Notes: generated by a model from the sequence alone, not told the origin. DNA of 61,086 nucleotides from an uncultured Clostridium sp. (GCA_902471875.1 CABRLN010000011.1:1-61086), one strand, 5' to 3'. Shown: positions 43,254 through 53,209, counted from the first letter of the stretch. Numbers and translations are program-made.

Positions 43254-43293
43254 CAACACATGGAATAACATTGGAAGTTCATGTGTTGTTTTT
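43254..43293 (+). terminator. terminator after the GT-C-like gene
   Basis: CAACACATG (43254-43262) pairs with CATGTGTTG (43280-43288), followed by TTTTT. Confidence 0.8.
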
Positions 43294-43399
43294 ATGTAAA
43301 TATAAAATTAAAAATTTTTTAAAGTTTTTATTGTTATTATATTAAAATATTTACGTAATAGCATAGTGAACAGTGTTTTATTAATTTGTCGTTTATTGC

Positions 43400-43428
43400 T
43401 TGAAGTTGTTTACAATTTATGTTATTAT
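43400..43428 (+). promoter_or_regulatory. promoter of the miaB operon
   Basis: TTGAAG (43400-43405), 17-bp spacer, TATTAT (43423-43428), about 35 bases before the TTG start of miaB. Confidence 0.5.
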
Positions 43429-43462
43429 ATACTGTACAGTTTTTATGATTGGGGTAGTTTAA

Positions 43463-44869
43463 TTGCAAAAAAATAATGACATTAAGTATACAAGCAATGA
43501 GTATATTTCATTAGTTGCACAGGTAATGGATATAAGAAAAAGAGGAGAGGTACCCCTTGCTTATATCAGAACATATGGCTGCCAGCAAAATGTTGCAGAC
43601 AGCGAAAAAATTAAAGGTTTGTTATCTGAAATGGGTTATGAATTTACAGATTCTCCCGACAATGCAGACTTTATTTTATTTAACACCTGTGCTGTGCGAG
43701 AGCACGCAGAAGACAGGGTTTTTGGCAATGTTGGTGCGTTAAAATCACTTAAAAGAAAACATCCTTCAATTTTAATTGCACTATGCGGCTGCATGATGGA
43801 GCAAGAGCACATAGCCAACCGTATTTACAAAAGTTTTCCTTTTGTGGGGTTAGTGTTTGGAACAAACTATATTCATGAACTGCCTCAGTTTTTATATAAC
43901 TGTCTTGTAAACGGTAAACGTTTAGTTGCAAGAGGTAACAACGATACCTCTATTTATGAAAATATACCAACAAGACGTGACGGTGTTTTTAAGGGTTGGC
44001 TGCCTATTATGTATGGTTGTGATAATTTTTGCACATACTGTATTGTGCCTTATGTAAGAGGCAGAGAACGAAGCCGTAACCCGAAAAATATTTTAGAAGA
44101 GGCAAAACAGCTTATAAACAGCGGATATAAAGATATTACTTTATTAGGACAAAATGTTAATTCCTATGGTAAAGGCTTGCCTGAAGAAAGTAGAATGTCG
44201 TTTGCAAAGCTTATTGGTAAAATTGATGAAATTGAGGGCGATTATTGGCTAAGGTTTATGACCTCTCATCCTAAGGATTGTTCAAAAGAGTTAATTGACA
44301 CAATAGCAAACAGTAAGCATATTTCAACACATTTGCACCTGCCTTTCCAAAGTGGCAGCAATAGAATATTAAAGCAAATGAACAGACACTACGATCGTGC
44401 GAAATATCTTGAAATTATAAATTATGCAAAAGAAAAAATACCTAATCTTTCATTAACAAGTGATATAATTGTAGGTTTTCCTGGTGAAACCTATGAAGAT
44501 TTTAAAGAAACCTTGTCGTTGGTAGAAGAAGTTGGCTTTACTTCGCTGTTTACATTTATTTACTCACCACGAGAGGGTACGCCTGCTGCTAAAATGGACG
44601 ATCCTGTTTCTTACGAAGAAAAAAACAAATGGTTTCAAGAGCTGCTTGCACTTCAGGAAAGTATTTCTGCAAAGCGCTGTGCAGGTATGGTGGGTAGCAC
44701 TTGTAAGGTATTGGTAGAGGGAGTAATAAGTAAAAATAATCTACTGCAAGCACGCACATCAGGTAATGTTATAGTTGAAGTTGAGGGTGACGAATCGATA
44801 ATCGGCACATTCCAAACAGTGCAAATTATCAGTGCACGCAACTGGATATTAAAAGGAAAAATTATTTAA
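43463..44869 (+). CDS. miaB: tRNA 2-methylthio-N6-isopentenyladenosine37 synthase MiaB
   Basis: A radical SAM methylthiotransferase that thiomethylates i6A37 in tRNAs reading UNN codons. The 468-residue protein has the N-terminal UPF0004 domain with its cluster cysteines (YGCQQNVADSEKIKG, FNTCAVREHAEDR, ALCGCMMEQ), the radical SAM motif CDNFCTYCIVPYVRGRERSR, HLPFQSGSNRILKQMNR, and a C-terminal TRAM domain. The start codon is TTG, with GGGGTAG before it. The gene that makes its substrate, miaA, is 5 kb downstream in the same run. The order miaB-ricA-mutS-mutL-miaA matches Bacillus ymcB-ymcA-(cotE)-mutS-mutL-miaA. Confidence 0.96.
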   Translation: MQKNNDIKYTSNEYISLVAQVMDIRKRGEVPLAYIRTYGCQQNVADSEKIKGLLSEMGYEFTDSPDNADFILFNTCAVREHAEDRVFGNVGALKSLKRKHPSILIALCGCMMEQEHIANRIYKSFPFVGLVFGTNYIHELPQFLYNCLVNGKRLVARGNNDTSIYENIPTRRDGVFKGWLPIMYGCDNFCTYCIVPYVRGRERSRNPKNILEEAKQLINSGYKDITLLGQNVNSYGKGLPEESRMSFAKLIGKIDEIEGDYWLRFMTSHPKDCSKELIDTIANSKHISTHLHLPFQSGSNRILKQMNRHYDRAKYLEIINYAKEKIPNLSLTSDIIVGFPGETYEDFKETLSLVEEVGFTSLFTFIYSPREGTPAAKMDDPVSYEEKNKWFQELLALQESISAKRCAGMVGSTCKVLVEGVISKNNLLQARTSGNVIVEVEGDESIIGTFQTVQIISARNWILKGKII

Positions 44870-44888
44870 TTTATGGAGGAAAATAAAA

Positions 44889-45293
44889 ATGGATATGATT
44901 CAAATGGCAAGAGAAATTGGCAAGGAAATTCAAAAAGACCCTTCTTACATCAGCGTTAAAGCTGCCGAGCAGGCTTGCGACGAGGACAAAGAGCTGCAAG
45001 AGCTTATTGCAAGCTTCAATATGAAAAGAATGACCTTAAACCAAGAGGCAAATAAGGCTGATAAAGACGAAGAAAAAATTGCAAAGCTTAACGATGAGTT
45101 AAGAATCTGCTATGACAAGGTTATGTCAAACGAAAATATGAGCAACTACAACAATGCCAAAACCAAGCTTGACCATAAGCTAAAGCATGTTATTGATATT
45201 ATTACTATGAGTGCCGAGGGTGCAGACCCTGAAACAGTTGACGAACAGACGAACTGTGGTTGCGATTGCTCAAGCTGTGGCGGATGTCACTGA
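44889..45293 (+). CDS. ricA: RicA/YmcA-type YlbF-family protein with cysteine-rich tail
   Basis: YlbF-family proteins (RicA, RicF with RicT) form a complex that carries 4Fe-4S clusters and steers RNase Y processing, competence and sporulation in Bacillus. The 134-residue helical protein has MAREIGKEIQKDPSYISVKA, ELQELIASFNMKRMTLNQEA, and a tail with five cysteines at 123, 125, 127, 130 and 133, a plausible cluster-binding site. Position directly after miaB is that of ymcA. AGGAGG-like GGAGGA precedes the ATG. The family call is firm; assigning RicA rather than RicF rests on gene order. Confidence 0.8.
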   Translation: MDMIQMAREIGKEIQKDPSYISVKAAEQACDEDKELQELIASFNMKRMTLNQEANKADKDEEKIAKLNDELRICYDKVMSNENMSNYNNAKTKLDHKLKHVIDIITMSAEGADPETVDEQTNCGCDCSSCGGCH

Positions 45294-45329
45294 TTTTATT
45301 AACGATAATTATTCTTAGGGGTGAATTTG

Positions 45330-47954
45330 ATGGCTGAGCTTTCTCCAATGATGAAGCAGTATTTACAAATTAAAGAAGAAAATAAAGACAGTATTTTATT
45401 CTTTCGTTTAGGCGACTTTTATGAGATGTTTTTTGATGATGCAAAGCTTGCCTCAAAAGAGCTTGAACTTACTTTAACAGGACGTGACTGCGGGCAGGCA
45501 GAACGTGCACCAATGTGCGGCGTACCTTTTCACAGCAGCGAATCCTATATTGCCCGATTGGTAGCAAAGGGTTATAAGGTTGCTATTTGTGAACAGGTTG
45601 AAGACCCTGCAACAGCAAAAGGTTTAGTAAAAAGAGACATTATAAGGGTAATTACCCCCGGTACTGTTACCGAAAATAGTATGCTTGATGAAGGTATTAA
45701 CAACTATATATGCTGTGTTTATACACAGGAACAATCTATTGGAGTGTGCTACTGCGATATTTCTACAGGTGAATTTTCGGGTACTTTTTTAAACGGTGAT
45801 GATATAGCAGCAATTCTAAAAAACGAGCTTGGAAAAATAAATCCTCGTGAAATATTAATTGGTGGTGACACTGTTAATTATAAAGAGCTTGCAAGGTTTA
45901 TCAAAGACAAGCTTTCAGCGGGTGTAGAGTTGATAACTGACGATAAATTTGAATATGAACATTGTAAAACAATTGTACAAGACAAATTTGGAAGCAATGT
46001 TGTTGAAGAACTTGAAAATAACAGTTACAGTGTTACTTTGTGTTGTGCAGGTGTTTTGATTGACTATTTAAAGGCAACTCAAAAGAACGGTTTAGAACGA
46101 TTAAACCATTTTGAAATATATTCAGATAATCAGTTTATGGGTCTTGATTTTAATACAAGGCGTAATCTTGAACTTATTGAAACTATGCGCAACAAAGAAA
46201 AACGCGGTTCTTTGCTGTGGGTGCTTGACAAAACAAAAACATCAATGGGTAAGCGTCTTATTCGCACATGGATAGAACAGCCTCTTGTTAGCTGCGGTGC
46301 AATTATAAAACGTCAAAATGCAGTTGAAGAGCTTGTAAACAATACAATGCTAAGGCTTGATATTACAGAAGCTCTTCAAGGAATTTTGGATATGGAAAGG
46401 CTTATGACTCGTATAGTTTATGGTACTTCAAATTCACGTGAGCTGCGCGCTTTGGCAAGTGCTATAAGCAGAATTCCAAATGTTAAAAGCATTGCAGTTA
46501 ATACAGAAACACCTTTGCTAAAAGAAATATATAATGGCATAGATCTTTTAGAAGATGTTTTTGAAAAAATTGATGATTCTATAGTTGACGAGCCTCCTTT
46601 CAGTATTCGTGAAGGAGGTATGATTAAACAAGGCTACAGCAAAGATTTAGACGAGATTATGGCAGACATGAATAACTCCTCTGACATTTTAGCGTCAATT
46701 GAAGCGCAAGAAAAAGAAAAAACAGGCATACCAAAGCTAAAGGTGGGTTATAACCGGGTTTTTGGTTATTACATAGAAGTTACTAATGCCTATAAAAACA
46801 TGGTGCCTGACACATATATTCGCAAGCAAACACTTGCTAATTGTGAGCGTTATATTACCCAGGATTTAAAGGTTATTGAGGGTAGAATACTTGGTGCAAA
46901 AGAAAAATCCGTAGCGCTTGAGTATAAGCTTTATGAAGAGGTAAGAGAATTTGTTGCGAATAATTTAAACAGAGTGCAAACAACGGCAGAAAACATTGCA
47001 AAGCTTGATGTTTTATGTTCACTTGCCAATGTTGCCTCAGATAACCGCTATTGTAAACCTGACATAAATGTAAAAGGTGTTTTACAGCTAAAAGAAAGCC
47101 GACATCCTGTAGTTGAACAGCTGTTAAAGGACATTCCTTTTGTCCCTAATGATGTTATTCTTGACAAAGAAAACAACCGTACGGCAATTATTACAGGACC
47201 AAATATGGCTGGTAAATCTACATATATGAGGCAAGTGGCACTTATTGTGTTAATGGCACAAATAGGTAGTTTTGTACCGGCAACTAGTGCAAATGTAGGA
47301 ATTACAGATAAAATTTTTACAAGAGTGGGTGCGTCAGACGATCTGGCTTCTGGCCAGTCAACCTTTATGGTGGAGATGAACGAAGTTGCTAATATTATAA
47401 AAAATGCAACATCTGACAGCTTGCTTATTTTAGATGAAATTGGCAGGGGTACATCTACCTTTGACGGTATGAGCATTGCAAGAGCAGTCCTTGAATATGT
47501 AAGTGATAAACGTAAGCTTGGTGCAAAAACTCTTTTTGCTACCCATTATCACGAGCTAACTATTATGGAGGAGCTTCTTGACGGAGTTAAAAACTATAAT
47601 ATTGCTGTTAAGAAAAATGGTGACGATATTACATTTTTGCGCCGAATCGTTTCTGGTGGTGCTGACAAAAGCTACGGAATTGAGGTTGCAAAGCTGGCAG
47701 GAATACCTGATTGGGTTATTAGGCGTGCCAAAGACATTCAAAAAGAATACGAAAAAGGTACAGGAGAAAAAATTAATATTGTCAAGAAAAAAGATACAAA
47801 CCAGGACCCTCAAAATCAACAGCTTTCGTTACTTAGTGGTGTTGCAGACAATGAAATTATTTCTCAGTTAAAATCAACTGACCTTAACACAGTAACGCCT
47901 ATTGAGGCAATGAATATATTGTACCAGTTAAAGTCAAAAGCAGATAACTTATAA
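45330..47954 (+). CDS. mutS: DNA mismatch repair protein MutS
   Basis: Recognises mismatches and small loops and recruits MutL. The 874-residue protein has the mismatch-binding domain LFFRLGDFYEMFFDDAKLAS (Phe-x-Glu: FYE), connector, lever and clamp domains, the ATPase with Walker A TGPNMAGKSTYMRQVALIV, DDLASGQSTFMVEMNEVANI, Walker B LLILDEIGRGTSTFDG and the switch ATHYHELT. A C-terminal helix-turn-helix ends the chain. The ATG at 45330 is preferred over the in-frame GTG at 45321, which overlaps AGGGGTG. It precedes mutL by 19 bases. Confidence 0.98.
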   Translation: MAELSPMMKQYLQIKEENKDSILFFRLGDFYEMFFDDAKLASKELELTLTGRDCGQAERAPMCGVPFHSSESYIARLVAKGYKVAICEQVEDPATAKGLVKRDIIRVITPGTVTENSMLDEGINNYICCVYTQEQSIGVCYCDISTGEFSGTFLNGDDIAAILKNELGKINPREILIGGDTVNYKELARFIKDKLSAGVELITDDKFEYEHCKTIVQDKFGSNVVEELENNSYSVTLCCAGVLIDYLKATQKNGLERLNHFEIYSDNQFMGLDFNTRRNLELIETMRNKEKRGSLLWVLDKTKTSMGKRLIRTWIEQPLVSCGAIIKRQNAVEELVNNTMLRLDITEALQGILDMERLMTRIVYGTSNSRELRALASAISRIPNVKSIAVNTETPLLKEIYNGIDLLEDVFEKIDDSIVDEPPFSIREGGMIKQGYSKDLDEIMADMNNSSDILASIEAQEKEKTGIPKLKVGYNRVFGYYIEVTNAYKNMVPDTYIRKQTLANCERYITQDLKVIEGRILGAKEKSVALEYKLYEEVREFVANNLNRVQTTAENIAKLDVLCSLANVASDNRYCKPDINVKGVLQLKESRHPVVEQLLKDIPFVPNDVILDKENNRTAIITGPNMAGKSTYMRQVALIVLMAQIGSFVPATSANVGITDKIFTRVGASDDLASGQSTFMVEMNEVANIIKNATSDSLLILDEIGRGTSTFDGMSIARAVLEYVSDKRKLGAKTLFATHYHELTIMEELLDGVKNYNIAVKKNGDDITFLRRIVSGGADKSYGIEVAKLAGIPDWVIRRAKDIQKEYEKGTGEKINIVKKKDTNQDPQNQQLSLLSGVADNEIISQLKSTDLNTVTPIEAMNILYQLKSKADNL

Positions 47955-47973
47955 ATAATAGGGAGGTTAGCCT

Positions 47974-50160
47974 GTGGGCAGAATAAATGTTTTAGATAAA
48001 AATATAGCAGAGCTTATTGCAGCAGGCGAGGTTGTTGAACGACCTGCCTCTGTAATTAAAGAGCTTTTAGAAAATTCAGTTGATGCAGGTGCTACTGCCA
48101 TAACTATTGAAATTAAGAATGGCGGTGTTAAATATATACGCATATCAGACAATGGTATCGGTATTTTAAAAGAAGATGTACCAAAAGCTTTTTTACGTCA
48201 TGCAACAAGTAAGGTAAGCACAGCCTTTGATCTTGATAAAATTGCAACACTGGGCTTTCGTGGCGAAGCTTTAGCGTCTATTTGCGCAGTTGCTAAGGTT
48301 CAGTTGTTAACAAAGAATAGAACTGAAGAAATAGGAACATCCTATGAAATTAACGCAGGTGAAGAAATTTCCTGCAATGATGCCGGCTGTCCTCAAGGTA
48401 CAACCATTATTGTTCGTGACTTGTTTTATAATGTGCCGGCAAGAATGAAATTTTTAAAGCGAGATGTTGCCGAGGGTAATGCTATTGCTAACATTATTGA
48501 TAAGCTTGCTCTTTCGCACAGTGAAATAGCTTTTACTTTTATTCGTGAGGGTAAGCAGACTTTGAAAACAAGCGGCGACGGCAATTTAAAGTCTGCCATA
48601 TATTCTGTTTACGGTAAAGAATTTGTCAGCAAGCTTATTTCTGTAAAATACTCTTTAAACGGTGTTTCTGTAGATGGTTACATTACCAAGCCGGAATTCA
48701 GCCGTCCTAACAGAAATATGCAAAACTTTTTTATAAACGGCAGATTTGTAAAATCTATTACAGCGGCAAAGGCTCTTGAAGAAGCCTTTAAAGGAAGTAT
48801 TATGGTTGGTAAAATGCCTTCTTGTGTTTTACATATTTCAATTCCGTGCGAAACGGTTGACGTTAATGTTCATCCGGCAAAAACAGAGGTAAGGTTTATT
48901 AACGAAAGACCTATTTTTGATGCAATATACCATGGTGTAAAGTCAGCTTTGCTTATAGGTGACTCTGCAAAAGAAATCACACTTAACAACGCTGACATAA
49001 TACCTCATAAAAAGCCAAGTGTTTTTGCATTTGAGCAACCCCCCTATATAGAAAATAAGAATCAGTCAACACAGCTTCCGTTAAAAAATATTAAGAATGC
49101 AGAAACAAATAATACAAAAAATAGTGTTAGTATAAATACAGGTGATATTGCTACAGAGCCTGTTCTGTTCAAAGAAAGTACGGCTAAAAATTCATCTTAT
49201 TCTATAGTTAAGCCTGTGGTTAATTCTGAAATCAATGACGAGCCTCTGTTGTTTATTCCAAAAACAAAGCCTTTTGTACATACAGAAAATGTTATGCAAA
49301 ATAGCATAGTTAAGGATTATTCGGCAAATGATACAACAATCCGAAATTATGAGCATATAAATAAGGTTCAGGTTAAGAATACACTGGATGCTCTTGAAAC
49401 ATTACAGGTTGAATCTGTTGTTACAGAAAATACGGTTTTACAGGGGAATAGTAACAACAACTGTTCTGATAATTATATCTGTGCTGATAATACAGACAAT
49501 GTTAATGAGATTACCAAAGGAAATATAGTAGTTGATACAGATGATAATAATATGCAGGAATTTGCAGACAACAACAGTTTTATTTTGAAAGAAGAGCTTA
49601 AATATTTAGGCGAAGCATTTTCAACCTATATTCTGGTACAAAAGGGAATTGATAAAATTATTTTTATTGATAAGCATGCTGCACATGAGCGAATTATTTA
49701 TGAACGCCTGCTTAAAGAAAAAGGCAAAGGCTATATGCAATGCTTACTTGCACCTGTAATTGTAACATTGCCAAAAGATGAGTACAACGCCATTATAGAA
49801 AATTTTAAAAAGCTTGAAAATTATAATTTTGATATTGATGATTTTGGCAACGGAAAGGTTGCTGTAAGGGGAGTGCCACAATATGTTGATAATTGTGACA
49901 TTGAAGATATGATTACAGAAATTGCAGGCAATCTGCTTGAAAAGAAAAATGATATTAATACCGAGCAGATGGATTGGGTTTACCACAGCGTTTCCTGCCG
50001 TTCTGCAATAAAAGCGGGAAATATAAATTATGAACAGGAGCTAATGGAAATAGCGAAAATTGTTGATTCTGACCACAATATACGTTATTGTCCCCATGGC
50101 AGACCTGTCAGCTTTGTGCTGACAAAACGAGAGCTGGAAAAACAATTTGGCAGGGTGTGA
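47974..50160 (+). CDS. mutL: DNA mismatch repair protein MutL
   Basis: The ATP-dependent matchmaker and, in this lineage, the nicking endonuclease of mismatch repair. The 728-residue protein has the GHKL ATPase (IAAGEVVERPASVIKELLEN, DNGIGI, RHATSK, GFRGEALASI), then the transducer domain (about 210-330). A long Asn/Thr/Ser-rich linker follows (about 335-535). The C-terminal domain has the endonuclease motif DKHAAHERIIYE (consensus DQHAxxE; Lys replaces Gln), CRSAIKAG and CPHGRPVS metal-site motifs. The start is GTG behind GGGAGG. Presence of the endonuclease motif fits the absence of MutH in Firmicutes. Confidence 0.97.
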   Translation: MGRINVLDKNIAELIAAGEVVERPASVIKELLENSVDAGATAITIEIKNGGVKYIRISDNGIGILKEDVPKAFLRHATSKVSTAFDLDKIATLGFRGEALASICAVAKVQLLTKNRTEEIGTSYEINAGEEISCNDAGCPQGTTIIVRDLFYNVPARMKFLKRDVAEGNAIANIIDKLALSHSEIAFTFIREGKQTLKTSGDGNLKSAIYSVYGKEFVSKLISVKYSLNGVSVDGYITKPEFSRPNRNMQNFFINGRFVKSITAAKALEEAFKGSIMVGKMPSCVLHISIPCETVDVNVHPAKTEVRFINERPIFDAIYHGVKSALLIGDSAKEITLNNADIIPHKKPSVFAFEQPPYIENKNQSTQLPLKNIKNAETNNTKNSVSINTGDIATEPVLFKESTAKNSSYSIVKPVVNSEINDEPLLFIPKTKPFVHTENVMQNSIVKDYSANDTTIRNYEHINKVQVKNTLDALETLQVESVVTENTVLQGNSNNNCSDNYICADNTDNVNEITKGNIVVDTDDNNMQEFADNNSFILKEELKYLGEAFSTYILVQKGIDKIIFIDKHAAHERIIYERLLKEKGKGYMQCLLAPVIVTLPKDEYNAIIENFKKLENYNFDIDDFGNGKVAVRGVPQYVDNCDIEDMITEIAGNLLEKKNDINTEQMDWVYHSVSCRSAIKAGNINYEQELMEIAKIVDSDHNIRYCPHGRPVSFVLTKRELEKQFGRV

Positions 50161-50164
50161 TCTT

Positions 50165-51115
50165 TTGAAGAATAACAATAAAATACCTCTTATTGTTGTG
50201 TGCGGTCCAACGGCCTCAGGTAAAACGGGCTTGGGTATTCAACTGGCCAAAATCTATAACGGAGAGGTTGTTTCGGCAGACTCTATGCAAATTTATAAGG
50301 GTATGGACATAGCTACCGCAAAGCCTACAGCAGAAGAAATAGGAAATATACCTCACCATCTTATAGGCTATGTAAGCCAGCAACAGCCATACAGTGTTGC
50401 TGAATATGTTTTAGAGGCACATAAGCTAATTAAAGAAATTTATCAAAGAGGCAATACACCAATTTTAGTTGGCGGAACAGGTTTATATATAAATTCAGTG
50501 CTGAATAATATAGAATTTGGCAAAGAAAATTCCAACGATACAGTACGTGTTAAATTAAATAAAAGACTTCAGCAAGAGGGTGCTGAAGTCCTGCTTAATG
50601 AACTTAAAACTTTTGACCCTCAGTCTGCTGCAAGGCTTGGCACAAGTAATCACCGCAGACTTATTCGTGCCATAGAAATATACGAAACAACAGGTAAAAC
50701 TATGACGCAGCTTATAGAAGAGTCAAGACTTGTGCCAACACCTTATAAAGATGTTCGCATAGGTTTAACATGTAGCAACAGACAAAACCTGTACAGTAGA
50801 ATAAATAGAAGGGTTGATATAATGGTTGAAAACGGTCTTTTAGCAGAAGCTGAAGAGTTTTTAAACAGAGAATGCTCTCAGACAGCTGTAAAAGCAATAG
50901 GCTACAAAGAACTTCAACCGTATTTTAGTGGTGACATTACTTTAGATGAGGCTTTAGAAAATCTAAAGCGAGAAACGCGCAGATATGCCAAAAGGCAGCT
51001 TACTTGGTTTAGAAAAGATGAAAAAATCAATTGGATTTTTACCGATACCATAAATACATTAGAGGTAATAAATACAGCAAAAGAAATAATAGACAGCAGT
51101 AATATTTTATGCTAA
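50165..51115 (+). CDS. miaA: tRNA dimethylallyltransferase MiaA
   Basis: Transfers a dimethylallyl group from DMAPP to A37 of tRNAs reading UNN, giving the substrate of MiaB. The 316-residue protein has the P-loop GPTASGKTGLGIQLA, SADSMQIYKGMDIATAKPT, PHHLIGYV, VGGTGLYINSVL, and RLIRAIEIYETTGKTMTQ. The likely start is TTG at 50165, 8 bases after AGGGTG at the mutL end; further upstream in-frame codons lie inside mutL without a ribosome site. Linked to dxs and ispA by metabolism, which supply DMAPP. Confidence 0.96.
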   Translation: MKNNNKIPLIVVCGPTASGKTGLGIQLAKIYNGEVVSADSMQIYKGMDIATAKPTAEEIGNIPHHLIGYVSQQQPYSVAEYVLEAHKLIKEIYQRGNTPILVGGTGLYINSVLNNIEFGKENSNDTVRVKLNKRLQQEGAEVLLNELKTFDPQSAARLGTSNHRRLIRAIEIYETTGKTMTQLIEESRLVPTPYKDVRIGLTCSNRQNLYSRINRRVDIMVENGLLAEAEEFLNRECSQTAVKAIGYKELQPYFSGDITLDEALENLKRETRRYAKRQLTWFRKDEKINWIFTDTINTLEVINTAKEIIDSSNILC

Positions 51116-51192
51116 TATCAGTCAAAATATTGAAAGTGTTTTTCAGTTTTTTTAACTGACATTATTATATCGATATACAGCAGGGTGATAAA

Positions 51193-52503
51193 ATGAGTAA
51201 GTTTTCAAAGTGGAAGTATATTATTCCTATAGTAATAGCAGTAATTTTAATATATATTTTTGTTTCATTAATAACAACCAGTTTTTCAATGGTATATGTT
51301 GAGCCGGCTCAATATGAAACCGTAACAAAAACTCTTGATTCAGATGCTTATATTTTACGTGATGAAACCTATATAACTAACGACAGCGGCGGAGTTTTGT
51401 ATTATAATATAAAGGATTCTGATAAGGTGGCTAAAAACGGAGTAATTGCAACCGTTTATGAATCTGAAAATGATGCAATTAACGTTTCAAAAATGTCAAA
51501 TCTTGATAAAGAAATCGAAAATCTTAATAAGCTTAATTCAATGTCGCAGGTTACAGGAGTATCAATTGAATCCATTAACAAAACTCTTGACGAACAGCTT
51601 GCCGCTTTTATTGATGATGCAAGAAACAACAGCTTTACAAATTCTGCAAAAGACCTTAATAATCTTTTGTATTCTCTTAACGAAAAGCAAATTACTACCG
51701 GAAAGGTTACAGATTTTTCGAGTCGCCTTTCAGAGCTTCAAGCAGAAAAAGATATAATATCATCGTCCGCTAAAAAAGCAACTGCAAAACTGCTTTCACC
51801 TGTGGCAGGTGTTTATGTAAGCCAAACAGACGGTTATGAAACAGCCTATGATTGTTCAAAAATAAAAAAGCTTACATATCAAAAGCTTACAGATTTAAAA
51901 GAAAGTAAGCCGCAAAAGGTTGATGACAATGTTATAGGCAAGATTATTTCAGATGTTAATTGGTATATTTGTTGCCCTATGACAGCTAAAGAGGCAGAAG
52001 AGTTTAAAGATATTACAGACCTTGTTAGTGTTGATATTCCATATGCCTCTGCCGATACACTTTCGGCCCGAGTAATTGCAGTAAATAATGACAAAAAAAC
52101 AGGTAATGCCGTAGTTATTTTAGAATGTGAAAATATGGACGGTACACTTGCCCAAATCAGGCAAGAAAAAGTGAAGATATCGGTTAAAAGCTATTCAGGT
52201 ATTAAAATTGATAAGTCAGCTGTTCATAAAGACAAGGTAACAAAATCAGTAGAAAATTCAGACGGTACTACAAGCACTCAAGAAAAAACTGTAGAGGGTG
52301 TTTATATTTTGTACGGCAACGAAATTCGTTTTAAAGAAATAGTTAAATTGTATGAAACAGACGAATTTGTTATTTGCATAAATGATGACGATAATGAAAA
52401 CCTGTTTAGTGGCAACACAATTAAATTATATGATAAAATTGTTACGGAAGGAACTGATTTGTATGCAGGAAAAATTGTTAAGCAATCAACAGAAATTGAA
52501 TGA
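51193..52503 (+). CDS. HlyD-like single-pass membrane protein upstream of the ylm cluster
   Basis: A 436-residue protein with a short basic N-terminus, one transmembrane helix (about 9-30) and a large extracytoplasmic part. It resembles periplasmic adaptors: a first beta-barrel/lipoyl half (SGGVLYYNIKDSDKVAKNGV) at about 60-95, a helical hairpin (about 100-190), then LLSPVAGVYVSQTDGYE and a C-terminal beta domain with VEGVYILYGNEIRFKEI. No ABC transporter or export pump is beside it; instead yggS overlaps its last 41 bases and sepF, ylmH and divIVA follow. A role at the septum or cell surface is inferred from this context only. Confidence 0.75.
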   Translation: MSKFSKWKYIIPIVIAVILIYIFVSLITTSFSMVYVEPAQYETVTKTLDSDAYILRDETYITNDSGGVLYYNIKDSDKVAKNGVIATVYESENDAINVSKMSNLDKEIENLNKLNSMSQVTGVSIESINKTLDEQLAAFIDDARNNSFTNSAKDLNNLLYSLNEKQITTGKVTDFSSRLSELQAEKDIISSSAKKATAKLLSPVAGVYVSQTDGYETAYDCSKIKKLTYQKLTDLKESKPQKVDDNVIGKIISDVNWYICCPMTAKEAEEFKDITDLVSVDIPYASADTLSARVIAVNNDKKTGNAVVILECENMDGTLAQIRQEKVKISVKSYSGIKIDKSAVHKDKVTKSVENSDGTTSTQEKTVEGVYILYGNEIRFKEIVKLYETDEFVICINDDDNENLFSGNTIKLYDKIVTEGTDLYAGKIVKQSTEIE

Positions 52504-53194
52504 TATTAATTACAATTATAATAAAATAGAAGAAAATATAGCTTCTGCCGCACTTTCAAGCGGCAGAAAAAGAGATGATATTATTTTTCTTTCGGCAACT
52601 AAAACAGTTGAACCTCAGTATATAAATTATGCAATTTCATTAGGACTTAAATATATTGGCGAAAACAAAGTACAGGAGCTTCTTTCTAAATACAACTCAT
52701 ACAATCTTGATAACTGTTCTTTGCAATTTATAGGTCATCTGCAAAGCAATAAGGTACGACAAATTGTTGACAAGGTAGATATGATTCAGTCAGTTGACAG
52801 TGTGAAACTGGCAGAGGAAATTGCCAAACAAAGTATTAAGCATGGCAAAAGCACTGATGTTCTGCTTGAGATAAATATAGGTAAAGAAGAAAGTAAATCA
52901 GGTGTTTTTCCTGAAATGCTAGACGAGCTTTGCGAGAAGGTAAGCCAAATGGACGGCGTAAAAATAAGAGGATTAATGACAATACCGCCAATTTGTGATA
53001 ATGTTTCAAAAATTTCGGCATATTTTTCAAGTATGTATAACTTATTTGTTGACATTAAGGGCAAAAATATGCATAATGTAAATATGGACTTTTTGTCTAT
53101 GGGTATGTCTTCTGATTATGAAGAAGCAATAAAATGTGGTGCCAATATGGTAAGAATAGGGTCTTCACTTTTTGGCACAAGAATTTATAAATGA
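52463..53194 (+). CDS. PLP homeostasis protein YggS/YlmE
   Basis: A pyridoxal-phosphate-binding protein of the alanine-racemase N-terminal fold that keeps PLP and amino-acid pools balanced; it has no known enzymatic turnover. The 243-residue protein has IFLSATKTVEP with the PLP lysine, IGENKVQELLSKY, FIGHLQSNKVRQIV, EINIGKEESKSG, GLMTIPP and the phosphate-binding SMGMSSDYEEAIKCGANMVRIGS-type end (two parts). The start is ATG 52463 behind AAGGA, inside the 3' end of the HlyD-like gene (41-base overlap). It corresponds to ylmE of the Bacillus ylmDEFGH-divIVA cluster. Confidence 0.92.
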   Translation: MQEKLLSNQQKLNDINYNYNKIEENIASAALSSGRKRDDIIFLSATKTVEPQYINYAISLGLKYIGENKVQELLSKYNSYNLDNCSLQFIGHLQSNKVRQIVDKVDMIQSVDSVKLAEEIAKQSIKHGKSTDVLLEINIGKEESKSGVFPEMLDELCEKVSQMDGVKIRGLMTIPPICDNVSKISAYFSSMYNLFVDIKGKNMHNVNMDFLSMGMSSDYEEAIKCGANMVRIGSSLFGTRIYK

Positions 53195-53209
53195 TTAGGA
53201 GGGGTGAAA

